NCBI GenBank assembly: GCA_913057235.1 | Contig: CAJXNI010000012.1 | Coordinates: 30,989 to 94,988 of the forward strand | DNA length: 64,000 nt | Source: an uncultured Bacteroidota bacterium | Lineage (GTDB): Bacteria; Bacteroidota; Bacteroidia; Flavobacteriales; Schleiferiaceae | Direction: 5' to 3' | Shown: piece after piece, positions 1 through 8,468 of the stretch | How positions within the stretch are numbered: the stretch's first letter is position 1 | Layout of the letters: each line of letters begins with the position of its first letter | Made by a program: the position numbers and the translations under genes | Notes under the pieces: generated by a model | Seen by the model: the letters and a program-made list of their open reading frames with translations, nothing else | Databases searched by the model: none | What the model was told of the DNA's origin: nothing

Positions 1-14
1 GTTATTTTTGCGCC

Positions 15-689
15 ATGGCTCGAAAAAAATTAGCGCGCTTTAAAGAAAATGCGCAGTACCCACATGTAATTGAACCCAGTCGTGAGCAGGTGCTGGCCGG
101 CTTTAGGCAGAAAGGAAAATGGCATGAGCTCTTTAAAAATGATAAGCCCATTGTTTTAGAGCTGGGTTGCGGCAAAGGAGAGTATACCGTGGCTTTAGCC
201 CGAAAATACCCCGATGCGAATTTTATTGGCATAGACATAAAAGGCGCCCGCATCTGGTACGGAGCCACCACCGTGGCCGAAGAAAAACTACCCAATGCGG
301 CCTTTTTACGCACCCAAATTGAATTGATTCATCATTGTTTTGCACCTGGCGAAGTAGCTGAGATTTGGATCACCTTCCCTGACCCACAGATAAAAATAAG
401 CCGCACCAAACACCGCCTTACCCACCCTGAGTTTTTAGAGCGGTACCAGCAGATTTTAGCGAAAGATGGTTTGGTACACTTGAAAACCGATAGCGCTTTT
501 TTACACGGCTACACCCAAGCTATTTTGCAAAGTTTAAACTACCCCATTTTAGAAGGCTATTTTGACATTGACTTGCAGATGGCCCATCAGCCTGAGCATG
601 TATTGCATACGGTGCGCACCCATTATGAACAGCTCTTTAGAGAAAAGGGAGCCAAAATAACCTACTTAAAGTTTCAGCTTGAAAAATGA
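15..689 (+). CDS. trmB: tRNA (guanine-N7-)-methyltransferase
   Basis: Methylates N7 of G46 in the variable loop of tRNAs using S-adenosylmethionine; cytosolic. The 224-residue protein has the SAM-binding motif ELGCGKGEY at residues 49-57, the second strand GIDIKGARI at 72-80, the family signature FPDP at 121-124 and KHRLTHPEFL at 132-141, and full family length. The ATG at 15 is the first in frame. The stop overlaps the next gene by 11 bases, so trmB, the alkyltransferase-like gene and rsmI probably form one operon. The promoter lies outside the window. Confidence 0.96.
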   Translation: MARKKLARFKENAQYPHVIEPSREQVLAGFRQKGKWHELFKNDKPIVLELGCGKGEYTVALARKYPDANFIGIDIKGARIWYGATTVAEEKLPNAAFLRTQIELIHHCFAPGEVAEIWITFPDPQIKISRTKHRLTHPEFLERYQQILAKDGLVHLKTDSAFLHGYTQAILQSLNYPILEGYFDIDLQMAHQPEHVLHTVRTHYEQLFREKGAKITYLKFQLEK

Positions 690-1017
690 TTTTTACCAAC
701 GCGTGTATGCCGTAGTGGCCCAAATCCCTTTTGGCCGGGTCACCAGTTACGGGGCTATTGCCCGATTTTTAGGAGCCGCCAAAAGTAGTCGCATGGTGGG
801 CTATGCTTTAAAAAATAGTTTGAGCCTGCAAAACCTTCCGGCCCACCGGGTACTTAACCGCCAGGGACTTCTTACCGGCAAGCACTATTTTGGCGGTAGC
901 ACGGTAATGCAAGACTTGCTGGAGGGCGAAGGACTGAAGGTGGTGAAAGACCAGGTACAGGGTTTTGAGCAGCATTTTTGGGACCCGGCAGAGCACTTAA
1001 ACCCCAATCAATTTTAA
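679..1017 (+). CDS. alkyltransferase-like (ATL) protein, MGMT family without the acceptor cysteine
   Basis: A 112-residue single-domain relative of the C-terminal half of O6-methylguanine-DNA methyltransferase. It has the DNA-binding segment IPFGRVTSYGAIA (16-28), but the active-site PCHRV motif reads PAHRV at residues 54-58, so it cannot accept alkyl groups. Known ATL proteins bind O6-alkylguanine and hand the lesion to nucleotide excision repair; that role is inferred here. The only usable start in this frame is a TTG at 679 inside the end of trmB, which suggests translational coupling. Five bases separate its stop from the rsmI start. Confidence 0.88.
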   Translation: MKNDFYQRVYAVVAQIPFGRVTSYGAIARFLGAAKSSRMVGYALKNSLSLQNLPAHRVLNRQGLLTGKHYFGGSTVMQDLLEGEGLKVVKDQVQGFEQHFWDPAEHLNPNQF

Positions 1018-1021
1018 AGGT

Positions 1022-1702
1022 ATGAGCGGAATTCTATATTTGGTACCTACCCCCATTGGCAATCTTAAAGACATAACCTTACGGGCCATTGAAACTCTGC
1101 AAAATGCAGAATTGATTTTAGCCGAAGATACGCGCACCAGCACTAAGCTCCTAAAGCAATATGACATAGCCACGCCGCTGCGGGCCTATCACATGCACAA
1201 TGAGCATAAGATTAGTGATGGCTTGGTAGACCAACTAAAAGCAGGTCAAACGCTTGCGCTCATTACCGATGCCGGCACCCCGGGGATTTCAGACCCCGGC
1301 TATTTATTGGCCCGTAAGGCCATAGATGCCGGCCTTACCGTTCAAACCTTGCCCGGGGCCACCGCCTTTGTACCGGCCTTGGTAAACTCGGGCCTGCCCA
1401 ATCACAATTTTGTATTTGAAGGCTTTTTACCGCCTAAAAAAGGCCGGCAAACCAAACTGCAAGCACTGGCCAGCGAAACGCGCACGCTGGTTTTTTACGA
1501 ATCGCCCTATCGCCTGGAGCGCACCTTGCGGGATTTAGCCAAGTATTTGGGTAATGACCGCCCCGCCAGCTTTAGCCGTGAAATTTCCAAAAAGTTTGAA
1601 GATACCCAGCGCGGCTCTTTGGCCGAATTAGCCCAATACGTAAAAGATCATTCACCCAAAGGTGAGTTTGTGATTTGTGTGGGTGGGGCGGCTTCCAAGT
1701 AA
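1022..1702 (+). CDS. rsmI: 16S rRNA (cytidine(1402)-2'-O)-methyltransferase
   Basis: Methylates the ribose of C1402 in 16S rRNA, near the ribosomal P site. The tetrapyrrole-methylase fold is clear: TPIGNLKDITLRA (10-22), LAEDTRTSTKLL (33-44), ITDAGTPGISDPG (81-93) and FYESPYRL near 159-166. At 226 residues it lacks the extra C-terminal domain of the longer E. coli enzyme. It is last in the trmB operon and faces frr convergently. Confidence 0.95.
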   Translation: MSGILYLVPTPIGNLKDITLRAIETLQNAELILAEDTRTSTKLLKQYDIATPLRAYHMHNEHKISDGLVDQLKAGQTLALITDAGTPGISDPGYLLARKAIDAGLTVQTLPGATAFVPALVNSGLPNHNFVFEGFLPPKKGRQTKLQALASETRTLVFYESPYRLERTLRDLAKYLGNDRPASFSREISKKFEDTQRGSLAELAQYVKDHSPKGEFVICVGGAASK

Positions 1703-1747
1703 GCTCTTTAGGGGGAAAACATCTGGTCATTACCGCTGCATGGCACT

Positions 1748-1800
1748 AAAAAAGCCGCCACGAAAACGCAAGGGCTTTCCTAAGATCTGAGCGGTTTTTG
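1748..1800. terminator. weak inverted repeat between rsmI and frr
   Basis: AAAAAGCCGC (from 1748) and GCGGTTTTT (from 1791) can pair with one bulge across a ~32-base loop in the convergent gap. The T-run suits rsmI and the A-run suits frr on the other strand. The long loop makes this a tentative call. Confidence 0.3.
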
Positions 1801-1802
1801 TT

Positions 1803-2357
1803 CTAAACCGTCATAATATCCTTCTCCTTGTTCTCAAGTACGGAGTCTACTTTCTTGATGTACTTGTTGGTTAAGGTTTGCACCTCTTCTTCCGCGTCTT
1901 TCATTTGATCTTCATTGAGATCGTCAATTTTCTTAATTTCATCGTTGGCCTCCTTACGGGAGTTACGGATAGAAATGCGGGCTTCTTCAGCTTCATGGCG
2001 GGCACTGCGCACCAATTCCTTTCTGCGCTCTTCGGTCAAAGCCGGAATATTGATGATCACCATTTCACCATTGTTCTGGGGATTTAAACCCAGATTAGCG
2101 GCCATGATGGCTTTTTCAATATCCGTTATCAAACCTTTCTCCCAAGGCTGCACAGACAGGGTGCGTGCATCAGGCGTGTTTATATTGGAGACTTGCGATA
2201 ATGGCGTTTGGGCACCGTAGTAATCCAGTTTCACTCCTTCTAGCATAGCCGGGTTTGCGCGCCCCGCTCTAATTTTCAAAAGCTCTTTCTCAAGGTGCTC
2301 AATGGATTTTTTCATGTTATCGGCTGCCATTTCCAGCACCATATTTAACTCTTCCAT
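1803..2357 (-). CDS. frr: ribosome recycling factor
   Basis: Splits post-termination ribosomes together with EF-G. The 184-residue all-alpha/beta-domain protein shows the expected KIRAGRANPAML segment near residues 29-40, the LSVQPWEK segment, and the helical C-terminal half rich in charged residues. It lies 15 bases downstream of pyrH on the same strand, a common pairing in Bacteroidota, and is probably cotranscribed with it. Confidence 0.97.
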   Translation of the reverse strand: MEELNMVLEMAADNMKKSIEHLEKELLKIRAGRANPAMLEGVKLDYYGAQTPLSQVSNINTPDARTLSVQPWEKGLITDIEKAIMAANLGLNPQNNGEMVIINIPALTEERRKELVRSARHEAEEARISIRNSRKEANDEIKKIDDLNEDQMKDAEEEVQTLTNKYIKKVDSVLENKEKDIMTV

Positions 2358-2372
2358 GGTTTTGTTCTTTTT

Positions 2373-3080
2373 TTAATTCGCTACTAAAGTTCCTACTTCT
2401 TCGCCCTTTACTACTTTTTGCAGATTGCCCGGGGTATTCATATCAAAAACCAAAATGGGCAGCTCATTTTCTTTACTCAAGGTAAAGGCGGTCATGTCCA
2501 TTACGTTCAGTCCTTTTTCATACACCTCTTTAAAAGAGAGCGTTTGGTACTTGGTAGCACTTTTATCTTTTTCCGGGTCGGCTGTGTAAATGCCGTCTAC
2601 CCGGGTACCCTTTAAAATAACTTCGGCATCAATTTCTATGGCTCTTAAAGTAGCGGCTGTATCTGTAGTAAAGTAGGGGTTCCCGGTACCTCCGCCAAAA
2701 ATTACTACCCGGCCTTTTTCCAGGTGGCGTATGGCTTTGCGCCTTATGAAGGGCTCAGCCACTTTATCCATTTCAATGGCGCTTTGCAAACGGGTTTTTA
2801 AACCGGCATCTTCCATAGCGCTCTGCAAGGCCAAGCCATTGATTACGGTGGCCAGCATGCCCATGTGATCTGCCTGGGTGCGGTCCATCCCTTCGCTGGC
2901 CCCTTTTAAGCCTCTAAAAATGTTGCCACCGCCAATAACTATGGCAATTTCAACGCCTAGTTCCGCTACAGCTTTTACTTCTTGCGCGTATTCTTTGAGC
3001 CGCTCTCCATTTATTCCGTAAGGCTCATCACCCATGAGGGCTTCACCGCTTAATTTCAATAGAATTCTTTTATACTTCAT
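2373..3080 (-). CDS. pyrH: uridylate kinase
   Basis: Phosphorylates UMP to UDP with ATP, feeding pyrimidine nucleotide synthesis. The 235-residue amino-acid-kinase-fold protein has KLSGEALMG (9-17), the glycine loop GGGNIFRG (50-57), [13 protein letters not shown] and the DGIYTADP segment, all typical of hexameric bacterial UMP kinases. First gene of the pyrH-frr pair; the terminator of tsf lies upstream at 3187-3222, so it probably has its own promoter in 3081-3186. Confidence 0.97.
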   Translation of the reverse strand: MKYKRILLKLSGEALMGDEPYGINGERLKEYAQEVKAVAELGVEIAIVIGGGNIFRGLKGASEGMDRTQADHMGMLATVINGLALQSAMEDAGLKTRLQSAIEMDKVAEPFIRRKAIRHLEKGRVVIFGGGTGNPYFTTDTAATLRAIEIDAEVILKGTRVDGIYTADPEKDKSATKYQTLSFKEVYEKGLNVMDMTAFTLSKENELPILVFDMNTPGNLQKVVKGEEVGTLVAN

Positions 3081-3186
3081 GGAGCTGCGGGTAAATTTTC
3101 AGCAAATATAAAATGATGCTGAAGATTTGGCGCGAAAAAATTAAAGGATTGAGTGCCCCTTGAAATTCAGGTCAGAATGATTGCAC

Positions 3187-3222
3187 AAAAAAACCCCATC
3201 GGGCGAAAGCCCAATGAGGTTA
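3187..3222 (-). terminator. intrinsic terminator of tsf
   Basis: Read on the minus strand, an inverted repeat with core GGGCTTTCGCCC is extended by AACCTCAT / ATGGGGTT and followed by a run of seven T. It begins about 30 bases past the tsf stop and separates rpsB-tsf from pyrH-frr. Confidence 0.88.
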
Positions 3223-3251
3223 AAATATGCTAATTGAAAAGCTAGCCAGGC

Positions 3252-4079
3252 TTAAACGCCTAAACCTACTCTTCTAAATTTAGTAGCTTCTAAACCTTTG
3301 GCAACAGAGCCTAGGTATTTAGAAACGCTTTGTTTGTTGTCTTTGATGTAGGCTTGGTCTACCAAAGTGTTTTCTTTAAAGAACTTGTTTAAGCGACCTT
3401 GCGCAATTTTATCAAGCATTTCCTCAGGCTTACCTTCCTGACGAGCCAAGTCTTTGCCTACTTCCAATTCGCGGTCAATTACGTCTTGAGGAACCTCATC
3501 GCGATTAAGCGCTACTGGATTCATAGCAGCAGCCTGCATAGCTACGTTACGCCCAGCCTCTTCTGCTTCTGCAGTAAGGCCTACCACGGTGGCGAGCTTA
3601 TTGCCTGGGTGAATGTAAGAAGCTACGTAAGGTGCTTCTACCACGTCATACCCACCAATTTCCAATTTCTCACCAATTACACCGGTTTGCTCGGTAAGCT
3701 TTTCGGCCACGGTTAAGTTACCGTCTAAGCTTAGCGCCAAAAGGTCTTCTTTAGTTTGGGCTTTGTTTTCTATAGCTACCTTTAGAATAGAGTTAGTAAG
3801 TTCTACAAAGCTGTCATTTTTGGCTACAAAGTCGGTTTCGCAATTAAGGCTTACCACTACACCAAAGGTGTTTTCACCGTTAGTTCCGGCTAGCACACAA
3901 CCTTCAGTAGCTTCGCGGTCAGCTCTTTTAGCGGCTACTTTCTGACCTTTTTTACGTAGAATATCTACGGCTTTATCAAAATCTCCTTCGGCTTCGGTAA
4001 GGGCTTTTTTACAGTCCATCATACCGGCACCGGTTTGCTTTCTTAATTTATTTACTTCAGCTGCGGTTATTTTAGCCAT
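3252..4079 (-). CDS. tsf: translation elongation factor Ts
   Basis: Guanine-nucleotide exchange factor that recycles EF-Tu. The 275-residue protein has the N-terminal UBA-like module with RKQTGAGMMDCKKAL (13-27) and the EF-Tu-contacting motif ETDFVAKN (81-88), followed by the core subdomains. It follows rpsB with a 106-base gap that contains a perfect hairpin, the classical rpsB-tsf order. Confidence 0.97.
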   Translation of the reverse strand: MAKITAAEVNKLRKQTGAGMMDCKKALTEAEGDFDKAVDILRKKGQKVAAKRADREATEGCVLAGTNGENTFGVVVSLNCETDFVAKNDSFVELTNSILKVAIENKAQTKEDLLALSLDGNLTVAEKLTEQTGVIGEKLEIGGYDVVEAPYVASYIHPGNKLATVVGLTAEAEEAGRNVAMQAAAMNPVALNRDEVPQDVIDRELEVGKDLARQEGKPEEMLDKIAQGRLNKFFKENTLVDQAYIKDNKQSVSKYLGSVAKGLEATKFRRVGLGV

Positions 4080-4120
4080 TGCAGTAAAATTTAGTTTTGA
4101 AAAATTGTTTTGAAAAATGG

Positions 4121-4148
4121 AAGGGATAAAAATTGCTTTTTATCCCTT
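4121..4148 (-). promoter_or_regulatory. perfect hairpin in the rpsB-tsf intergenic region
   Basis: AAGGGATAAAAA and its exact complement TTTTTATCCCTT flank a four-base loop, a 12-bp stem between the rpsB stop and the tsf start. On the minus strand it is followed only by a broken T-rich stretch. It could be a partial terminator (attenuator) or an mRNA-stabilising structure that sets the ratio of S2 to EF-Ts; an attenuator in this gap is known in E. coli. Confidence 0.6.
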
Positions 4149-4185
4149 CTGAAACTGTTTACTTAACCTTATTTATTGTTTAAGC

Positions 4186-5043
4186 TTAGTCTTTCTTTTC
4201 AGCTTTAGCCGGGGCTTCCTCTTTTTTAGCCTCTGTCTTTTTAGCCTCAGGCTTATCTTCAGACTTTTTAGCTTCTTTAGCCTCATCGGCTACAGCCGCT
4301 TCTTGCTTGTTGGCTGCCTTTTTAATTTTGGCGTCCCCAGCTTTGCTCTTTTCAGCTTTGCGTTCCTGCAAGCCCTCTTTGATAGCCTCGGTTACGCTAC
4401 TCACCAAAATATTGATCGACTTGGTGGCGTCATCGTTACCTGGAATGGCAAAGTCTACTTCTTGAGGATCTGAATTGGTATCAACGATAGCGAAAGTGGG
4501 GATACCCAGTTTTTTTGCCTCTTTCACCGCGATGTGCTCTTTAGTGATGTCCACAATAAAAAGCGCACCTGGCAAACGGGTCATTTCAGAAATAGATCCC
4601 AACTGACGGTCAAGCTTAGCGCGCTGACGGTCAATTTGCAAGCGCTCACGTTTAGACAAGGAATTGAAACTTCCGTCTTCCTTCATCTTGTCTATGTTCT
4701 GCATCTTTTTAACCGCCTTGCGAATAGTCACAAAGTTGGTTAACATTCCCCCTGGCCAACGCTCCGTAATGTATGGCTGATTTACAGAACCAGCGTTTTC
4801 AGAGATGATGTCTTTAGCTTGTTTTTTGGTGGCCACGTACATGATTTTACGTCCACTGGCGGCAATTTTTTTAAGCGCCTCTTGGGCTTGCTTAAGTTTA
4901 GCCTCAGTTTTGTAAAGATCAATAATGTGGATGCCATTGCGCTCCATGAAAATGTAAGGAGCCATGTGCGGATGCCATTTACGCGTTAGGTGCCCAAAGT
5001 GAACACCGGCATCCAGCATTTCTTTAATTTTTTGTTCTGCCAT
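4186..5043 (-). CDS. rpsB: 30S ribosomal protein S2
   Basis: Structural protein of the small subunit, also needed for S1 or mRNA binding. The N-terminal LDAGVHFGHLTRKWHP segment (10-25) and the PGALFIVDITKEHIAVKEA segment are characteristic. The 285-residue protein carries a C-terminal extension of roughly 55 residues made almost only of Lys, Ala, Glu and Asp, probably disordered. Charged tails on S2 are common in this phylum. Upstream neighbours are rpsI and rplM. Confidence 0.97.
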   Translation of the reverse strand: MAEQKIKEMLDAGVHFGHLTRKWHPHMAPYIFMERNGIHIIDLYKTEAKLKQAQEALKKIAASGRKIMYVATKKQAKDIISENAGSVNQPYITERWPGGMLTNFVTIRKAVKKMQNIDKMKEDGSFNSLSKRERLQIDRQRAKLDRQLGSISEMTRLPGALFIVDITKEHIAVKEAKKLGIPTFAIVDTNSDPQEVDFAIPGNDDATKSINILVSSVTEAIKEGLQERKAEKSKAGDAKIKKAANKQEAAVADEAKEAKKSEDKPEAKKTEAKKEEAPAKAEKKD

Positions 5044-5139
5044 TTTTGTTTGTTTACTTTCTCTAAAATCAACCCACTGGTGGTTTAAAGCCTTTGGCCA
5101 AAAAGCCCAGTGAATTTGGATACTAAACCCAAATATTGT

Positions 5140-5526
5140 TTAACGCTTGCTGAACTGGAATTTCTTACGCGCTTTCTTCTGACCAAATTTCTTACGCTCT
5201 ACCATACGCGGATCACGCATTAGGAAGCCTTCTGGCTTAAGCTGTGTTCTAAAATCAGGATTGATCTCACAAAGAGCGCGGCTGATTCCCAAGCGAATGG
5301 CTTCGGCCTGACCGTTCTTCCCTCCACCTGTAACGTTCACGGTGATGTCATACTGACCCGTAGTTTCTGTTACCTTGCAGGCCTGCTCTACTTTGTAGTG
5401 CATGGTATCGGTGGTAAAATAGTCTTTGTAATCACGTTTGTTAACGGTAATAGCACCCTTGCCTTCACTAAGGAAAACACGCGCCACTGAAGTTTTTCTT
5501 CTACCTATGGTATGCGTTACAGCCAT
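5140..5526 (-). CDS. rpsI: 30S ribosomal protein S9
   Basis: Small-subunit head protein whose C-terminal tail contacts P-site tRNA. The 128-residue sequence has [11 protein letters not shown] near the start, [25 protein letters not shown] core residues, and the basic tail ending KFQFSKR. It starts seven bases after the rplM stop, the universal rplM-rpsI order. Confidence 0.97.
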   Translation of the reverse strand: MAVTHTIGRRKTSVARVFLSEGKGAITVNKRDYKDYFTTDTMHYKVEQACKVTETTGQYDITVNVTGGGKNGQAEAIRLGISRALCEINPDFRTQLKPEGFLMRDPRMVERKKFGQKKARKKFQFSKR

Positions 5527-5533
5527 CTAATTA

Positions 5534-5989
5534 TTATTTAACGTCTTTAATTTCAATTTTGGTGGGCTTTTGCGCCTCTTGCTTATGCTCAGCACCTTCA
5601 TACACATAAAGGTTGCGGAATAACTCACGCCCTAAACGATTTTTTGGAAGCATGCCTTTTACGGCATTCTCCAACACCTTGGTAGGACGCTTCATTAAAA
5701 GCTCTTCAGGAGTTGTGAAACGCTGTCCGCCAGGATACTCGGTGTGGCGCACGTATTGCTTATCGGTAGCCTTCTGACCACTCAAAACAATTTTCTCAGC
5801 ATTAATCACCACCACATTATCACCGCAATCTACGTGTGGGGTGAAATCAGGCTTATTCTTACCTCTTAGCAAATAGGCAATATTGGAAGCTAAACGTCCT
5901 AGAGTTTGCCCTTCTGCATCTACCAACACCCAATTTTTAGTAACAGTTTGGCTGTTTGCCGATACTGTTTTATAGCTTATTGTATTCAC
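5534..5989 (-). CDS. rplM: 50S ribosomal protein L13
   Basis: Early-assembling large-subunit protein. The 151-residue sequence shows LVDAEGQTLGRLAS (22-35), the KPDFTPHVDCGDNVVVINA-type region and HTEYPGG. It leads the rplM-rpsI operon. A promoter-like pair at 6048-6079 and a hairpin at 6023-6045 in the leader suggest a 5' UTR of about 50 bases. Confidence 0.97.
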   Translation of the reverse strand: MNTISYKTVSANSQTVTKNWVLVDAEGQTLGRLASNIAYLLRGKNKPDFTPHVDCGDNVVVINAEKIVLSGQKATDKQYVRHTEYPGGQRFTTPEELLMKRPTKVLENAVKGMLPKNRLGRELFRNLYVYEGAEHKQEAQKPTKIEIKDVK

Positions 5990-6022
5990 AACTTATTAAT
6001 TTTTAACCTATTACGCTTAAAA

Positions 6023-6045
6023 GCTCCCCTGTTTTCAAAAGGGGC
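6023..6045 (-). promoter_or_regulatory. hairpin at the 5' end of the rplM-rpsI leader
   Basis: On the minus strand AGCCCCT and AGGGG(A)GCT pair around a ~9-base loop about 35 bases before the rplM start. With the promoter proposed at 6048-6079 the hairpin would be at the very 5' end of the mRNA. L13-operon leader structures are known as feedback sites in several phyla; whether this is one is inference. Confidence 0.4.
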
Positions 6046-6047
6046 TG

Positions 6048-6079
6048 CGAATTTACAATAATTTATACCAAACTACCAA
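6048..6079 (-). promoter_or_regulatory. putative rplM promoter
   Basis: Minus strand: TTGG (complement of 6076-6079), 20-base spacer, then TAAATTCG (complement of 6048-6055), one mismatch from the Bacteroidota -7 consensus TAnnTTTG. The predicted transcription start is near 6042. Confidence 0.45.
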
Positions 6080-6154
6080 CCCCCTTTAGCGTTAAATTAT
6101 TGATTGCCAATTAAGGATGCGCGGCCGTCCCAAAAATGAATGTGACTTACGCAG

Positions 6155-6185
6155 TTTAACAGGCAATGGCGAAAGTATATATTTG
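6155..6185 (+). promoter_or_regulatory. putative promoter of the secreted metalloprotease
   Basis: TTTA at 6155-6158, 19-base spacer, and an exact TAnnTTTG box (TATATTTG) at 6178-6185, 25 bases before the ATG at 6210. Spacing and boxes fit the Bacteroidota primary sigma factor. Confidence 0.65.
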
Positions 6186-6209
6186 CAACCCTTGGATTAA
6201 AAATAATTT

Positions 6210-8285
6210 ATGAAGTTTTTACAATTTTTAGCGCCCCTGCTACTTTTTAGTGCCTATATCTCTAATGCTCAGCACAACCACAATTGGTGCGGGCATGATG
6301 AAATGCAGCAAGAATTAATGGACAATGATGAAGACTATGCCGCAGATTTGGAGCAACTCAATCAAATTTTAAGCGCTCCAGCACCAGAGGGCGAGCAGAG
6401 TACCCTGCGCATTATTCCCGTGGTTTTTCACGTGGTTTATGCCACTGAAGCTGATAATATCTCCAAAGCGCAAATCCTGGATGGCCTGCGGGTGCTCAAT
6501 GAGGATTTTCGTAAACTCAATGCAGATACTTCTACTATCCGAAACATTTTTAGAAATGATGCAGCCGATATTGAAATTGAATTCAGATTGGCCACCAAAG
6601 ATCCTAACGGGAATTGCACCGATGGGATTACCCGCACCCAGGATAACGAATCCTTAACCGGAGATAACGATGTTAAAAATGTGATTAATTGGGATAATTC
6701 ACGCTACTACAATATTTGGGTAACCCGCAGGGTATTGGGCACCTCCAGGGGCCCAGGACAACGCACTGTTTTAGGTTACTCCTACTTTCCAAGACCAGGC
6801 GGTAATTCCTTCCGGCAAGATGGAACGGTTATACGCCATGATGAGCTAGGCTCAATTGGCACTTCTATTGCCGATGGGCGTACTTTAACCCATGAAACGG
6901 GGCACTACTTGGCTCTTTATCACCCTTTTCAATCGCAACAGGGCTCATCTAATGGCTGCATTGGCCCGGGTGATTTTGTGAGTGATACGCCACCTGCGCA
7001 ATTGGAAAACTTTGGCTGTGACTACAATACCAACTCCTGTACCAGTGACAATTTACCCGACATGATTGAAAATCACATGGATTATTCCAGCTGTGCGGTG
7101 ATGTTCACTAACGGCCAGAAGGCGCGCATGGTCAATTCTGTTACCAACAGTAGCTTAAGAGGCGGCATGGTTTCTACGGGAAACCTCAATTTCACCGGAG
7201 TTAACAATCCTTTAGTTTGTGCTCCTGAGGCCAAGTTTGAAGCGGAAAGACGTTTTGTCTGCACCAATGAGCCCATTCAGTTTTTTGACCGCAGTGAGGA
7301 GGGACCAGCCACTAGCTGGAATTGGACCGTCAATACCCCCACCCAACAGACTTCTACCGTACAAAATCCCACTTTCACCTTTACGCAACCTGGGGTTTAT
7401 GATGTAAGTCTGCAGGCAAGCAACGCCAGTGGTAGCAACAGCACAACGGAGACCGAATATATCTACGTAAAAAATGCTGACAGTCCCTTCTTTGACAAAT
7501 TATGGGTGCAGAGCTTTGAAAACCCTACCATTCCATTTACCGTAACCCCGGTTGATGTAGGCGGTGATGGAACCACCTTTGAAGTATTCACCAATGCAGG
7601 ATCACATCAAAGCCAAAGTTTAATTTTACGCAACAATGCGCTTTATACAGGTGAGATTGATGAGTTAATTTCTCCGGCCATTAGCACCCAAGGTGCTGGC
7701 TCAGACCTCACCCTTTTCTTTGATTATGCCTTTGCCGCCCGCACCAGTGGCGATGACGATGTGCTGGAAGTTTATGCTTCTCGCGATTGTGGAGAAACCT
7801 GGATTCGCAGACGTTTTTACCGTAATAACCGACTCACAACAGCCCCCAATACTTTCAACAACTTTGTGCCTAACGCTCAACAATGGACCACAGAGTCTAT
7901 CAACTTTGGCGCCTACGTGCAAAATGATCCCATCCTAATCAAGTTTGTGTTTGAGAATGGGGGTGGCAATAATTTTTATATTGACAACATCCGTTTTGGT
8001 GAGGGGCCCGATGTAGGGGTGGATGAGTTTACCGCCCGCACAGACCTGGAGTTATACCCCAACCCCAATAATGGTAGCTTTACCCTAAAAGCTAGTGGCC
8101 AAGCCGATGAAGTGCTGCAACTGAGTATTTTAGATGTGAGCGGTAAACGCGTTTATGAGCAAAGCCTAACTTTAGAAAATGGCAGCCTGGAAACAAAGCT
8201 ACAGTTGAATTTAAAGCCCGGTGTGTATGTCCTTAATCTGGCTGGTGCCGATGGACAAAGCACGGAGAGGCTGGTGATAAAGTAA
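6210..8285 (+). CDS. secreted M43-family zinc metalloprotease with PKD domain and type IX sorting signal
   Basis: Predicted extracellular or cell-surface peptidase of the cytophagalysin/pappalysin (M43) family. A signal peptide (1-21, ending SNAQ) is followed by a propeptide-like region and a catalytic domain with the zinc motif HETGHYLALYH at residues 228-238 and the Met-turn around M290 (MDYSSC). A PKD-like beta-sandwich spans about 340-420, then a region resembling a jelly-roll module. The last ~78 residues form a type A C-terminal sorting domain starting at LYPNPNNGSF and ending in RLVIK, the tag for type IX secretion across the outer membrane. 691 residues, monocistronic, with its own promoter and terminator. 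Confidence 0.93.
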   Translation: MKFLQFLAPLLLFSAYISNAQHNHNWCGHDEMQQELMDNDEDYAADLEQLNQILSAPAPEGEQSTLRIIPVVFHVVYATEADNISKAQILDGLRVLNEDFRKLNADTSTIRNIFRNDAADIEIEFRLATKDPNGNCTDGITRTQDNESLTGDNDVKNVINWDNSRYYNIWVTRRVLGTSRGPGQRTVLGYSYFPRPGGNSFRQDGTVIRHDELGSIGTSIADGRTLTHETGHYLALYHPFQSQQGSSNGCIGPGDFVSDTPPAQLENFGCDYNTNSCTSDNLPDMIENHMDYSSCAVMFTNGQKARMVNSVTNSSLRGGMVSTGNLNFTGVNNPLVCAPEAKFEAERRFVCTNEPIQFFDRSEEGPATSWNWTVNTPTQQTSTVQNPTFTFTQPGVYDVSLQASNASGSNSTTETEYIYVKNADSPFFDKLWVQSFENPTIPFTVTPVDVGGDGTTFEVFTNAGSHQSQSLILRNNALYTGEIDELISPAISTQGAGSDLTLFFDYAFAARTSGDDDVLEVYASRDCGETWIRRRFYRNNRLTTAPNTFNNFVPNAQQWTTESINFGAYVQNDPILIKFVFENGGGNNFYIDNIRFGEGPDVGVDEFTARTDLELYPNPNNGSFTLKASGQADEVLQLSILDVSGKRVYEQSLTLENGSLETKLQLNLKPGVYVLNLAGADGQSTERLVIK

Positions 8286-8306
8286 TTGATCACTTCTTAT
8301 AATTGA

Positions 8307-8341
8307 AAAGCCCCTTGAAGCAAACTTCAAGGGGCTTTTTT
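8307..8341. terminator. bidirectional terminator after the metalloprotease
   Basis: AGCCCCTTGAAG and CTTCAAGGGGCT pair exactly around CAAA, preceded by A and followed by six T. It lies about 20 bases past the stop of the metalloprotease. Confidence 0.9.
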
Positions 8342-8468
8342 AAGAGCTCATTTGGTACTTAAAAAAGGTAGTATCAGGTGAAAGTCTACTTTTAATAATT
8401 AGGGTATCATAACCTGCTTGTATTCCTTAAAGCGTTTGTAACCTAAAAACGGCAGGCATGCATAAAGC

